From positions 1 through 64,000 of the forward strand of contig CAZMFO010000001.1 in the NCBI GenBank assembly GCA_964565615.1: 64,000 nt of DNA. The letters run 5' to 3'. The notes beneath the pieces are model-generated. The model did no database searches, was not told the DNA's origin, and saw nothing but the letters and a program-made list of their open reading frames with translations. The stretch is from HK-STAS-PATE-36 sp964565615 (GTDB lineage: Bacteria > Patescibacteriota > Saccharimonadia > Saccharimonadales > JAGQNJ01). Both the position numbers and the translations under genes were made by a program. Positions within the stretch are counted from its first letter, which is position 1. Each line of letters opens with the position of its first letter. Of this stretch, positions 16,925-24,009 are shown piece by piece.

Positions 16925-18211
16925 ATGCCTCAAGTTGAACCAGCCATAGAAACATTTGCAAACATAAAAGTAGTAGGTGTTGGAGGTGCCGGTGGTGCGG
17001 CGATAAACCGGATGGTAGAGGCTGGAGTTGACGGCGTTGAATTTATTGCTGTAAATACTGATGCCCAGGCACTACACCATTCTAAGGCGACTAAGAAAAT
17101 CCATATCGGTAAAGACGCAACTAGGGGGCTCGGTGCTGGTGCTGATCCGTCGGTTGGAGAAAAGGCCGCCCAAGAATCTATTGATGAGATTCAAAAAGCC
17201 CTTCAGGGAGCTGATATGGTATTTGTGACTATTGGTGCTGGCGGAGGAACTGGTAGTGGGGCTGGGCATATCGTTGCCAAAGCTGCTAAATCAGAACATG
17301 CTTTAGTGGTAGGGTTTGCCACAAAACCGTTTGCTTTTGAGGGCGAAAAACGCCGAAAAAATGCCGAAGTTGCCATAGAAAATCTAAGAGGTGCAGTTGA
17401 TACGCTAATTATTATACCGAACGATAGATTGCTACAAACAATTGATCGACAAACACCTTTAATGGAAGCTTTTAAGGTGGCAGATGATGTCTTGCGACAA
17501 GGAGTACAGGGCATCTCTGACTTAATTACTGTTCATGGACTTATTAATCTTGACTTTGCTGATGTTAAGGCCGTTATGAGAAATGCCGGCTCTGCTTTAA
17601 TGGGTATAGGTCGGGCGAGTGGTGAAGATAGGGCAGTAAAGGCTGCCCAGCAAGCAATAGAATCACCGCTACTTGAGGTGTCAATCGATGGGGCACGAGG
17701 TGTGCTATTTAATGTTATTGGTGGTAATGATATGACAATGCACGAGATTAATACCGCAGCCGAAGCCATTACAAACGCAGCCGACACAGATGCAAATATA
17801 ATTTTTGGAGCAACAATTAGCCCAGACCTTGGTGACGAAATAATTATTACAGTCGTGGCAACAGGGTTTGACAGCTCATATTTTGCCAATCGCAAAAGTG
17901 TTGATCACGACACTAAAACTAAATCAGTCAACCAAACTCCAGATGGTAAAGAAGAAGATATTTCAAATATCAATATGAGCTTAGAAGATCAGCCAGAACA
18001 AGAACACACCATGGGTGACTTTCATAACGATGCACCAATGCCGAATATCTGGGCCATTGATCACCCTCAAGACGACGGTTTGTCTGATAATCAAAACAGT
18101 GGTGATACAGAATCAGAACAGCCAGATGAAGAGCTTGAAAAGCCATCATTTTTACGAAGATTTCGAAAAAAAAGCAATCGAAAATCAACAGATGAGCAAT
18201 CTGATCGGTGA
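16925..18211 (+). CDS. ftsZ: Cell division GTPase FtsZ
   Basis: The 428-aa tubulin homologue forms the Z ring. GVGGAGGAAINRM (T1), the tubulin signature GAGGGTGSG (T4) and LINLDFADVKAVM (T7 catalytic loop) are intact. After the GTPase and C-terminal domains (to ~325) come a ~90-residue acidic linker and a conserved tail peptide (KPSFLRRFRKK, about 406-416) that should bind FtsA. The final basic residues follow the tail. Confidence 0.97.
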   Translation: MPQVEPAIETFANIKVVGVGGAGGAAINRMVEAGVDGVEFIAVNTDAQALHHSKATKKIHIGKDATRGLGAGADPSVGEKAAQESIDEIQKALQGADMVFVTIGAGGGTGSGAGHIVAKAAKSEHALVVGFATKPFAFEGEKRRKNAEVAIENLRGAVDTLIIIPNDRLLQTIDRQTPLMEAFKVADDVLRQGVQGISDLITVHGLINLDFADVKAVMRNAGSALMGIGRASGEDRAVKAAQQAIESPLLEVSIDGARGVLFNVIGGNDMTMHEINTAAEAITNAADTDANIIFGATISPDLGDEIIITVVATGFDSSYFANRKSVDHDTKTKSVNQTPDGKEEDISNINMSLEDQPEQEHTMGDFHNDAPMPNIWAIDHPQDDGLSDNQNSGDTESEQPDEELEKPSFLRRFRKKSNRKSTDEQSDR

Positions 18212-18244
18212 GTTACGGTAGGTAAATAATACAGCAGAAAAAAC

Positions 18245-18300
18245 TTGAAAAACGCTACACATAGGGCTATGCTAGTAAGCATAGACGCTATATGTAGTAG
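18245..18300 (+). promoter_or_regulatory. nrdR promoter overlapped by two NrdR boxes
   Basis: TTGAAA (18245-18250), 17-bp spacer, TATGCT (18268-18273). Box 1, ACGCTACACATAGGGC (18252-18267), fills the spacer. Box 2, ACGCTATATGTAGTAG (18285-18300), covers the start point. Box 2 matches the known NrdR consensus (acaCwAtATaTwGtgt) at about 12 of 16 positions. The boxes are 33 bp apart, close to three helical turns, as is usual for NrdR. A perfect CTATGCT/AGCATAG dyad lies exactly between them. Repression of nrdR and probably nrdJ is inferred. Confidence 0.75.
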
Positions 18301-18346
18301 ATGTGGCGTTCGTACATTTAAGCGTAACTGCGTATAGGAGTAGGTA

Positions 18347-18823
18347 ATGCGATGTAATCAGTGTCAGAACACCGATACAAAAGTAATTGAGTCACGCGAT
18401 GTGGCCGAGGGCGAGTCAATTAGGCGTCGTCGTGTCTGCCAGAAATGTAATAATCGATTTACGACTTATGAGAGGATTGAGCGTCCTCAATTAGTTGTCG
18501 TTAAGCATAACGGTACGCGTGAATTATTTAGTCGTCAAAAATTGCTTAGTGGATTGTACCGGGCTTGCGAAAAGACGACCGTAACCAGTGTTCAGATAGA
18601 AAAGATTGTATCAGACATAGAACGCAAACTTTATAATTGTGGCGAGCCGGACATTTCTTCGTCTAAGATAGGTGAGCTTGTAATGGACAGTCTTGCCGAT
18701 GTCAATGAGGTTGCATATGTCAGGTTTGCTAGTGTCTATCGTCGGTTTAAAGACATAGCCAGCTTTGAGCAAGAACTATCTCAAATACGCAAGCATCAGT
18801 CAGAACAAGTAAAACCAGACTAA
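18347..18823 (+). CDS. nrdR: Transcriptional repressor NrdR
   Basis: The protein has 158 aa. The N-terminal zinc ribbon is MRCNQCQ...CQKCNNRFTTYER, with two CxxC pairs; the central ATP-cone runs through VVVKHNGTRELFSRQKLLSGL to about residue 140. NrdR senses ATP/dATP and represses ribonucleotide reductase genes by binding tandem NrdR boxes. Such boxes lie in its own promoter, and the RNR gene nrdJ follows 146 bp downstream. Confidence 0.96.
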   Translation: MRCNQCQNTDTKVIESRDVAEGESIRRRRVCQKCNNRFTTYERIERPQLVVVKHNGTRELFSRQKLLSGLYRACEKTTVTSVQIEKIVSDIERKLYNCGEPDISSSKIGELVMDSLADVNEVAYVRFASVYRRFKDIASFEQELSQIRKHQSEQVKPD

Positions 18824-18847
18824 AAGTCACTACTGTTTTTACGGTTG

Positions 18848-18883
18848 CTCATAATTTTTAAACAAAGTTTTAAAGATTATGAG
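18848..18883 (+). promoter_or_regulatory. 15-bp hairpin in the nrdR-nrdJ leader
   Basis: CTCATAATTTTTAAA (18848-18862) pairs with TTTAAAGATTATGAG (18869-18883), one G-U, loop of 6. No U-tract follows, so it is not a standard terminator. It may be an operator, an RNA-stability element or an attenuator for nrdJ. A second dyad AAGCTAT/ATAGCTT lies near 18896-18921. Confidence 0.6.
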
Positions 18884-18969
18884 GAGCTCGATTGTTAAGC
18901 TATGGTCGACAAAGATAGCTTGACAGGAACTCTAAATAAACACAAAGTAACAAGGTAAGTGAGGGAACA

Positions 18970-21756
18970 ATGGGACATACAACAACTTTAGGGGTTAAAC
19001 GATTTTTTACTAAGCCAAAAACAAAGGCTTATGATCAGCTTAAGTGGGTCAAAAGAGACTCGGTTATTACGAATCCAATTACAAATATCAATGTCTTTGA
19101 GCAAAAGGATGTTGAGTTTCCGGAGGGCTGGTCGGTTAATGCAATCAATATAGTCGCTCAAAAGTATTTTACTGGTACTCCTGGGACGGCAGAACGAGAA
19201 AATAGCCTGCGTGATTTAATCAATCGTGTAGCTGATACAATTGTTCGGCAGGGACTTCAAGAAGATTATTTTGACTCTAAGGATGAGGCGGAAGATTTTA
19301 AGCAAGAGCTAAAATATATTTTGGCAACCCAAAGAGCGTCATTTAATTCGCCTGTTTGGTTTAATATCGGTGCATTGTCGCGTCCTCAACAGGCTAGCGC
19401 TTGTTTTATTTTAGGCATTGAAGATACGATGCCAGCAATTTTAAATTGGTATAAAGAAGAGGGAATGATCTTTAAGGGCGGGTCGGGGTCTGGTGTTAAT
19501 CTTAGCCCTATTCGGTCATCGGTAGAAAAACTGGGTAAAAGTGCCGGTACCGCAAGTGGCCCACTAAGTTTTATGCGAGGGGCAGATGCCTCGGCTGGCG
19601 CAATTAAGAGTGGAGGCAAGACTCGTCGAGCAGCCAAGATGGTAATCTTAAATGCAGATCACCCAGATATTGAGGAGTTTATTTGGGCTAAAGCTATAGA
19701 AGAGCGTAAAGCAAGAGTTTTGCAAGAGGCTGGATTTGATATGAGTCTGGACGGAAAGGACTCCTTTTCGGTGCAGTATCAAAATGCCAACAATTCTGTT
19801 CGGGTAACAGATGAGTTTATGCAAGCAGTCATAGATGATGCCGATTGGGATCTTAAAGCAGTTACTACTGGCAAAACGGTTAAAACTATCAAAGCTCGTA
19901 AACTTATGCGTCAGTTTGCTGAAGCAACATGGGAATGCGCCGATCCCGGTATGCAATTCGATACAACTATCAATAAGTGGCATACCGCACCGAACGCTGG
20001 TCGTATTAATGCATCAAATCCGTGTAGCGAATATATGCATCTTGATAATTCAGCCTGTAATTTGGCCTCTATAAATTTGTTAAAGTATTTAAATAAAGAC
20101 GGCAGTTTTGACATAGAGGCATTTAAGCATACTGTTGAGGTAATGTTTACTTCTCAAGAGATACTAGTCGGTTATTCGGAGTATCCAACCGAAGGGATTG
20201 GTAAAAATGCTCGCGCTTATAGAGAGTTAGGTTTGGGTTATGCTAACCTAGGGGCGTTATTGATGGCTCAGGGCCTACCGTATGACTCTGATGAGGGGCG
20301 TGCACAGGCATCAGCAATAACAGCCTTGATGACTGGTCATGCTTACGCTACCAGTGCAAGAATTGCCCGAAGAGTTGGCCCTTATAGTGGGTTTCATAAA
20401 GATAGAGAAGCAATGTTAAATGTGCTTAAGATGCATCGTCAAGAGGTATCAAAAATAGATGCCAGCTTAGTGTCTGAAGAATTACTTAGCTCTGCTACAG
20501 AGTCGTGGGATGATGCAGTTGAGCTGGGCAATATGTTTGGTGTTCGTAATTCACAAGCTAGTGTTTTGGCGCCAACAGGTACCATTGGCTTGATGATGGA
20601 TTGTGATACAACGGGTATTGAGCCTGATTTAGGACTCGTTAAAGTGAAGAAGTTGGTTGGTGGCGGAACAATGCACATTGTCAACCAAACTGTTCCACGC
20701 GCCTTAAAAACATTAGGTTACAATAAATCACAGATTGACGCCATTGTCAGCTACATAGACGCCGAAAAGACGATTATTGGCGCACCGCATATTAAAAAAG
20801 AACATCTAGCAGTCTTTGCTTGTTCTATGGGCGACAACGCAATACATTATATGGGGCATGTAAAAATGATGGGGGCGGTTCAGCCGTTTCTTTCGGGGGC
20901 GATCAGTAAAACCGTCAATATGCCGGAAGATGTAAGTGTTGAGGATGTTGAACAGTTGCATATTGAGTCATGGAGGCTTGGGCTAAAAGCAGTCGCTATT
21001 TATCGCGATAACTGTAAGGTAGCTCAACCGCTATCAATGGCCAAGAAAGATACCGCTACTAAAAAAGACGAAGAAGAAAAACCAAGCCTAGTAATTCAGT
21101 CAAACGATGACAAAATTGTTGTTAAGGGGGCCGTAAGAAGAAAACTACCGAAAGTACGATCTAGTAAAACCTATCATTTTGAGATAGCTGATCTTGATGG
21201 CTATTTTACAGTTGGAGAATACGATGATGGCACACCAGGAGAGATATTTATTAACATCTCTAAGCAGGGTTCAACATTATCGGGATTGATGGACTCTTTT
21301 GCGATATCTATGAGTCATGGCTTGCAGTATGGCGTGCCTCTAAAGAGTTATGTTAAGACTTTACGCGGTACAAGTTTTGCCCCTGCGGGCATTACTGATG
21401 ATGCGGATATTCGCACAGCTACCTCAATTACAGATTACATTGTTAGAAGATTGGCGCTTGATTATTTGCCGTTTGATGATCGTTTAGAGCTTGGCTTAGC
21501 CCTGATTGACGATATGCCAGATCAGCAGACGACATTAATAAACGAGCCTATAGAGAGTTCGCCGAAAAATGTGCCTAATACTGTTGGCGAGTCGGTCAGC
21601 AGAGCAGTTAGCCAAGCGAAGCCCCTCATAAGTAGCCAACAGTCATCTGTAAATGATGATAATGCTCCACTTTGTTTTAATTGTGGCAATCAAACACAGC
21701 GTTCGGGCAGTTGTTATGTGTGCACCAGTTGTGGTAGTACCACAGGATGTAGCTAG
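18970..21756 (+). CDS. nrdJ: Adenosylcobalamin-dependent ribonucleotide reductase (class II)
   Basis: The protein has 928 aa and reduces ribonucleotides to deoxyribonucleotides without oxygen or a small subunit. FNSPVWFNIG, the cysteine in QQASACFIL, the GGSGSGVNLSPIRSS loop and the active-site NPCSEYMHLDNSACNLASINL are all class II NrdJ features. The C-terminal part has a TSCPD-like domain (about 700-830) and ends in a zinc ribbon with CxxC pairs (CFNCG...CYVCTSCG) that probably passes electrons to the active site. No cobalamin riboswitch is seen upstream; control by NrdR is more likely. Confidence 0.96.
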   Translation: MGHTTTLGVKRFFTKPKTKAYDQLKWVKRDSVITNPITNINVFEQKDVEFPEGWSVNAINIVAQKYFTGTPGTAERENSLRDLINRVADTIVRQGLQEDYFDSKDEAEDFKQELKYILATQRASFNSPVWFNIGALSRPQQASACFILGIEDTMPAILNWYKEEGMIFKGGSGSGVNLSPIRSSVEKLGKSAGTASGPLSFMRGADASAGAIKSGGKTRRAAKMVILNADHPDIEEFIWAKAIEERKARVLQEAGFDMSLDGKDSFSVQYQNANNSVRVTDEFMQAVIDDADWDLKAVTTGKTVKTIKARKLMRQFAEATWECADPGMQFDTTINKWHTAPNAGRINASNPCSEYMHLDNSACNLASINLLKYLNKDGSFDIEAFKHTVEVMFTSQEILVGYSEYPTEGIGKNARAYRELGLGYANLGALLMAQGLPYDSDEGRAQASAITALMTGHAYATSARIARRVGPYSGFHKDREAMLNVLKMHRQEVSKIDASLVSEELLSSATESWDDAVELGNMFGVRNSQASVLAPTGTIGLMMDCDTTGIEPDLGLVKVKKLVGGGTMHIVNQTVPRALKTLGYNKSQIDAIVSYIDAEKTIIGAPHIKKEHLAVFACSMGDNAIHYMGHVKMMGAVQPFLSGAISKTVNMPEDVSVEDVEQLHIESWRLGLKAVAIYRDNCKVAQPLSMAKKDTATKKDEEEKPSLVIQSNDDKIVVKGAVRRKLPKVRSSKTYHFEIADLDGYFTVGEYDDGTPGEIFINISKQGSTLSGLMDSFAISMSHGLQYGVPLKSYVKTLRGTSFAPAGITDDADIRTATSITDYIVRRLALDYLPFDDRLELGLALIDDMPDQQTTLINEPIESSPKNVPNTVGESVSRAVSQAKPLISSQQSSVNDDNAPLCFNCGNQTQRSGSCYVCTSCGSTTGCS

Positions 21757-21768
21757 GAGATATAAATA

Positions 21769-21808
21769 GTAAGGTTCGGTGTCTGGGTATAGTCGCTCCG
21801 AACCTTAC
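21769..21808 (+). terminator. Hairpin after nrdJ, possible terminator
   Basis: GTAAGGTTCGG (21769-21779) pairs perfectly with CCGAACCTTAC (21798-21808) over an 18-nt loop. No T-run follows, so termination is uncertain; it may instead protect the 3' end of the nrdJ mRNA. Confidence 0.5.
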
Positions 21809-21843
21809 AGATGATTACAATCAACTGTGGTACACTAAACTGT

Positions 21844-22113
21844 ATGAGATTGCTTGTGCTTTATCGGCCTAATTCAGAATTTGCTCGTGGAGTTGAACGG
21901 TATGTACGCGAGTTTCACAACCGTACAGGTAAAGACATAGAGTTATTGAATATTGATACTCCAGATGGAGTCTCAAAAATGAGGCTATACGATATATTAG
22001 ACCATCCAACTTTTTTGGCATTAGATAGCAGTGGGTCATTGTTGCAGAAATGGACTGGAAATCCATTGCCGTTGATCAACGAACTTTCAGCATACGGCGA
22101 AGTTAAGCAATAA
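21844..22113 (+). CDS. Thioredoxin-fold-like protein lacking CxxC
   Basis: The protein has 89 aa. The sequence runs strand (MRLLVLYRP), helix (GVERYVREFHNRTG), strand (IELLNIDTPDG), then DHPTFLALDSSGSLLQKWTGNPLP, which resembles the cis-Pro and final strands of thioredoxins. The position of the active-site CxxC is occupied by PNSEF, and no cysteine remains, so it cannot be a redox enzyme of the usual type. It follows nrdJ, where a thioredoxin/glutaredoxin reductant would be expected. TACACT at 21831-21836, 7 nt before ATG, suggests its own leaderless promoter; an ATG at 21811 is less likely. Confidence 0.65.
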   Translation: MRLLVLYRPNSEFARGVERYVREFHNRTGKDIELLNIDTPDGVSKMRLYDILDHPTFLALDSSGSLLQKWTGNPLPLINELSAYGEVKQ

Positions 22114-22115
22114 AT

Positions 22116-22144
22116 TTGTTAATAGTCCCTGTTTACTATAAGAT
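22116..22144 (+). promoter_or_regulatory. Promoter of the T-box operon
   Basis: TTGTTA (22116-22121), 17-bp spacer, TAAGAT (22139-22144). Start would be near 22151, leaving a ~200-nt leader that contains the T-box elements. Confidence 0.55.
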
Positions 22145-22149
22145 ATTAA

Positions 22150-22351
22150 TGTAAAGGCGTTCCATTTATGGATGAGTGGCTATCAACCACGAAGCTAGTG
22201 AGAAGAAAGCCGATCGGCAAGTAGACCTCACCGGGCAAGCCCGTAATAGCCGTAAGTAAGAGCTAAAAAAGTGATCAGCACTTCTTTTAGAAATCGGATG
22301 GTACCGTCCTAGCGCGCTGGGATTCCGATAGCTAAAAGGAGTGCTTTTAAT
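22150..22351 (+). promoter_or_regulatory. T-box leader, isoleucine type
   Basis: The leader has a short Stem I-like section with GTGG-CTATCAA-CCAC at 22176-22190, offering ATC (Ile codon) at 22182-22184 as specifier. It then has a CGGG/CCCG hairpin (22232-22243) and the T-box core TGGTACCG (22299-22306) closed by ATCGGA/TCCGAT (22293-22298, 22324-22329). The TGGT fits the ACCA end of tRNA-Ile. A 14-bp stem, 22277-22290 with 22332-22345, one G-U, is followed by TTTAAT and hides GGAG. The competing AAGTG/CACTT hairpin (22269-22282) gives an alternative fold. T-boxes sense uncharged tRNA. This one resembles the ultrashort actinobacterial ileS type but is not next to ileS here. Confidence 0.78.
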
Positions 22352-22358
22352 ACAAAAT

Positions 22359-22967
22359 ATGGCTGTAGATAGAAGAAAACGAATTTTGATATATGGCGAT
22401 TCCAATACATGGGGTCAAATGAACTTCGACGGACGTTATCCAGAAGAGAAGCAATGGTGTTGGATTCTTCAAGACAAACTCGGAGATTATTATCGTGTTG
22501 TTCAGGAGGGATTGCCGGCGCGTGTTGCGGGAGCGTTTGAAACAAAAAAGCCAGAACTAAACGGCAGGGTGTCATTTGAGGTTGCGTATCGCACCGCATT
22601 ACCTTTAGATTTTGTAATAGTTGCGCTAGGCACAAACGATCTTAAAGAGCGATACGCCAGATCGGCTTCACAGATTGTTGATGATATACTCTGGTATAAA
22701 GAGAAGATCAAAAAGATCAAAGACACAATGATTGTGAAGGTCCCAAAAGTTATATTTATTGCACCACCAAATTTTGTAAGTAAAGATGAATATTTTCAGG
22801 CAGATGAAGTAAAACGACAAGAAGTAATCATTGGCTTGCGACAAAAAGAACAATCTGTCATCGCTTTTAACGACCTTAAGCTAACTGATGACGGTGTTCA
22901 TTTTTCAGAAAATGCTCATCAAGTCGTTGCAGAAGAAATACATAAAGTAATCGAGGAGAGATGGTGA
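22359..22967 (+). CDS. SGNH/GDSL hydrolase
   Basis: The protein has 202 aa. Block I GDSNTWG (Ser nucleophile), block III GTND and block V DGVHFSENAHQ (Asp and His of the triad) show an intact SGNH esterase or thioesterase. No signal peptide is present, so it probably acts in the cytoplasm on an acyl or acetyl ester; the substrate is unknown. ATG 22359 matches the family start; a GTG at 22341 would add six residues. It is the first gene after the Ile T-box leader, and GGAG lies 18 nt upstream. Confidence 0.82.
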   Translation: MAVDRRKRILIYGDSNTWGQMNFDGRYPEEKQWCWILQDKLGDYYRVVQEGLPARVAGAFETKKPELNGRVSFEVAYRTALPLDFVIVALGTNDLKERYARSASQIVDDILWYKEKIKKIKDTMIVKVPKVIFIAPPNFVSKDEYFQADEVKRQEVIIGLRQKEQSVIAFNDLKLTDDGVHFSENAHQVVAEEIHKVIEERW

Positions 22968-22995
22968 GTTTATTAATAAAAAAAGGAGTCGTGAA

Positions 22996-23388
22996 ATGGC
23001 ATTAATAAAAGTGTACACACTAGAACAGAATAAGGAATATTTACATAAAAGTGTTGCAAATACGGTTAAGCTGATAGGAGCAGCTGCGTTGAATGTCGAT
23101 GAGTTGCCAACGACGCCAGAAAATATTGAGATTGTTTATGGTGAGGGAATAGATCTGGTAGGCATAGACTTTATATTAGAGGTTATTGCCGTCAAGAGGC
23201 AAAATCAACAAGATATTGCTAGGTCGATGATAAGAGGGCTAGGCGAGGTATTTCCAAATAAACTATTTAGCATATATTTTAACAATATATCAGAGTCAGG
23301 AATGGCTAATACCCCTAGAGCTACAAGTTCTTCTACTCCAATAACTATGGAGGAGGCGATAATGCGTAGTAGAAGGGAGGAAATATGA
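22996..23388 (+). CDS. Unknown protein, possibly tautomerase-like
   Basis: The protein has 130 aa. The middle part (about 50-100: strand IDFILEVIAVKR, helix QQDIARSMIRGLGEVF, strand LFSIYFNNI) has the beta-alpha-beta layout of the tautomerase/MIF fold, but no catalytic Pro1 follows the Met, so the assignment is weak. The C-terminal 30 residues are Ser/Thr/Pro-rich and disordered. Good RBS (AAAGGAG). Its TGA overlaps the ATG of the duplicated ileS fragment (ATGA), so this gene was very probably directly coupled to ileS before the cassette arrived. Confidence 0.6.
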   Translation: MALIKVYTLEQNKEYLHKSVANTVKLIGAAALNVDELPTTPENIEIVYGEGIDLVGIDFILEVIAVKRQNQQDIARSMIRGLGEVFPNKLFSIYFNNISESGMANTPRATSSSTPITMEEAIMRSRREEI

Positions 23389-23444
23389 AGTTTAAGCACG
23401 GAACAAGGCGTAGGGCGTTAGAATACGAAAAAGATTGGGCGAAG
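23385..23444 (+). repeat. 60-bp direct repeat, copy 1 (ileS codons 1-20)
   Basis: Pairs with 23950-24009; 2 mismatches. Repeat-to-repeat distance is 565 bp. The shared GGAGGAA before each ATG may extend the homology into the ribosome site. Confidence 0.95.
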
Positions 23445-23492
23445 ACTCGTCCTAGGGAAAAATATGGCACAGCGAATAATCATACCTACTGA
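23385..23492 (+). pseudogene. Duplicated 5' fragment of ileS (35-codon remnant)
   Basis: The first 60 nt (23385-23444) are 58/60 identical to the start of the intact ileS at 23950. Both differences are synonymous (GCG/GCA Ala, TTA/CTA Leu). The frame keeps a GGAGG ribosome site and the ATGA overlap with the preceding gene, runs 15 further codons in unrelated sequence and stops at 23490-23492, inside the nuclease gene. It is thus either a remnant or a short translated leader that couples to the nuclease ATG at 23464. Confidence 0.8.
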
Positions 23493-23841
23493 TATAAATC
23501 CACGACCAGAGCGTTTTGAGATTGAGGCTGCGAGTATTGTAGCGGAATATTTTGGTGTAGATGCAACTTTTCTTGTTAGAAAAAATGGAAGTACTCCAGA
23601 CTGCGAAATCAATGGCATAGAATGGGAGATAAAAAGTCCATTAGGTCGAGACAAGCATGTGATTGAAAATCAAATAAAACGCGCCTCTAGACAATCACTT
23701 TATATCATTATTGATGCAAGACATTGTAGGTTGCATATCGCTAAGATTCGCTCGCATTTGAAGCATAATGTATCTTTAAGAAAACATCTTAAGAGCGTGT
23801 TACTTATTAATAAGCATGGAAGTGTTGAGGTTATCAAATGA
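23464..23841 (+). CDS. CdiA-CT-like PD-(D/E)XK nuclease, stand-alone
   Basis: The protein has 125 aa. PD46 in STPDCEING and E55-x-K57 in EWEIKSPLG form a PD-(D/E)XK active site. The following IENQIKRASRQSLYIIIDAR matches the conserved helix and strand of the tRNA-nuclease domain at the C-terminus of CdiA contact-dependent toxins and of related stand-alone proteins in mobile elements. DNA or tRNA could be the target. No toxin-delivery domain and no recognisable immunity gene is beside it. The gene is flanked by the two ileS 5' copies, and AGGGA lies 7 nt before the ATG. Confidence 0.75.
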   Translation: MAQRIIIPTDINPRPERFEIEAASIVAEYFGVDATFLVRKNGSTPDCEINGIEWEIKSPLGRDKHVIENQIKRASRQSLYIIIDARHCRLHIAKIRSHLKHNVSLRKHLKSVLLINKHGSVEVIK

Positions 23842-23859
23842 AAGTATATCTAAAAAAAG

Positions 23860-23896
23860 GAACCGATGCTGTGCATATTCATCACTGCATCGGTTC
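23860..23896 (+). repeat. Perfect 10-bp inverted repeat after the nuclease gene
   Basis: GAACCGATGC (23860-23869) and GCATCGGTTC (23887-23896), loop 17. No T-run. It sits in the ~100-bp tail of the cassette between the nuclease stop and the second ileS copy, and may be a cassette-end structure or a weak terminator. Confidence 0.75.
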
Positions 23897-23949
23897 GCTG
23901 TTACGAATTATATCAAACAAAAGTGTAAAAGTCAATCAAGGAGGAAGTG

Positions 23950-24009
23950 ATGAAGTTTAAGCACGGAACAAGGCGTAGGGCACTAGAATACGAAAAAGAT
24001 TGGGCGAAG
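23950..24009 (+). repeat. 60-bp direct repeat, copy 2 (start of intact ileS)
   Basis: Counterpart of 23385-23444 with two synonymous changes; this copy continues into the full ileS gene. Confidence 0.95.

Noticed and set aside
18824..18969. Cobalamin riboswitch before nrdJ
   Set aside because: GTCACTACTG loosely recalls a B12 box, but the gap is too short and the rest of the conserved core is absent.
22150..22351. tRNA or tRNA-like gene
   Set aside because: Short hairpins and GGTACC-type sequence look tRNA-like at first, but no cloverleaf can be drawn; the T-box explanation accounts for more of it.
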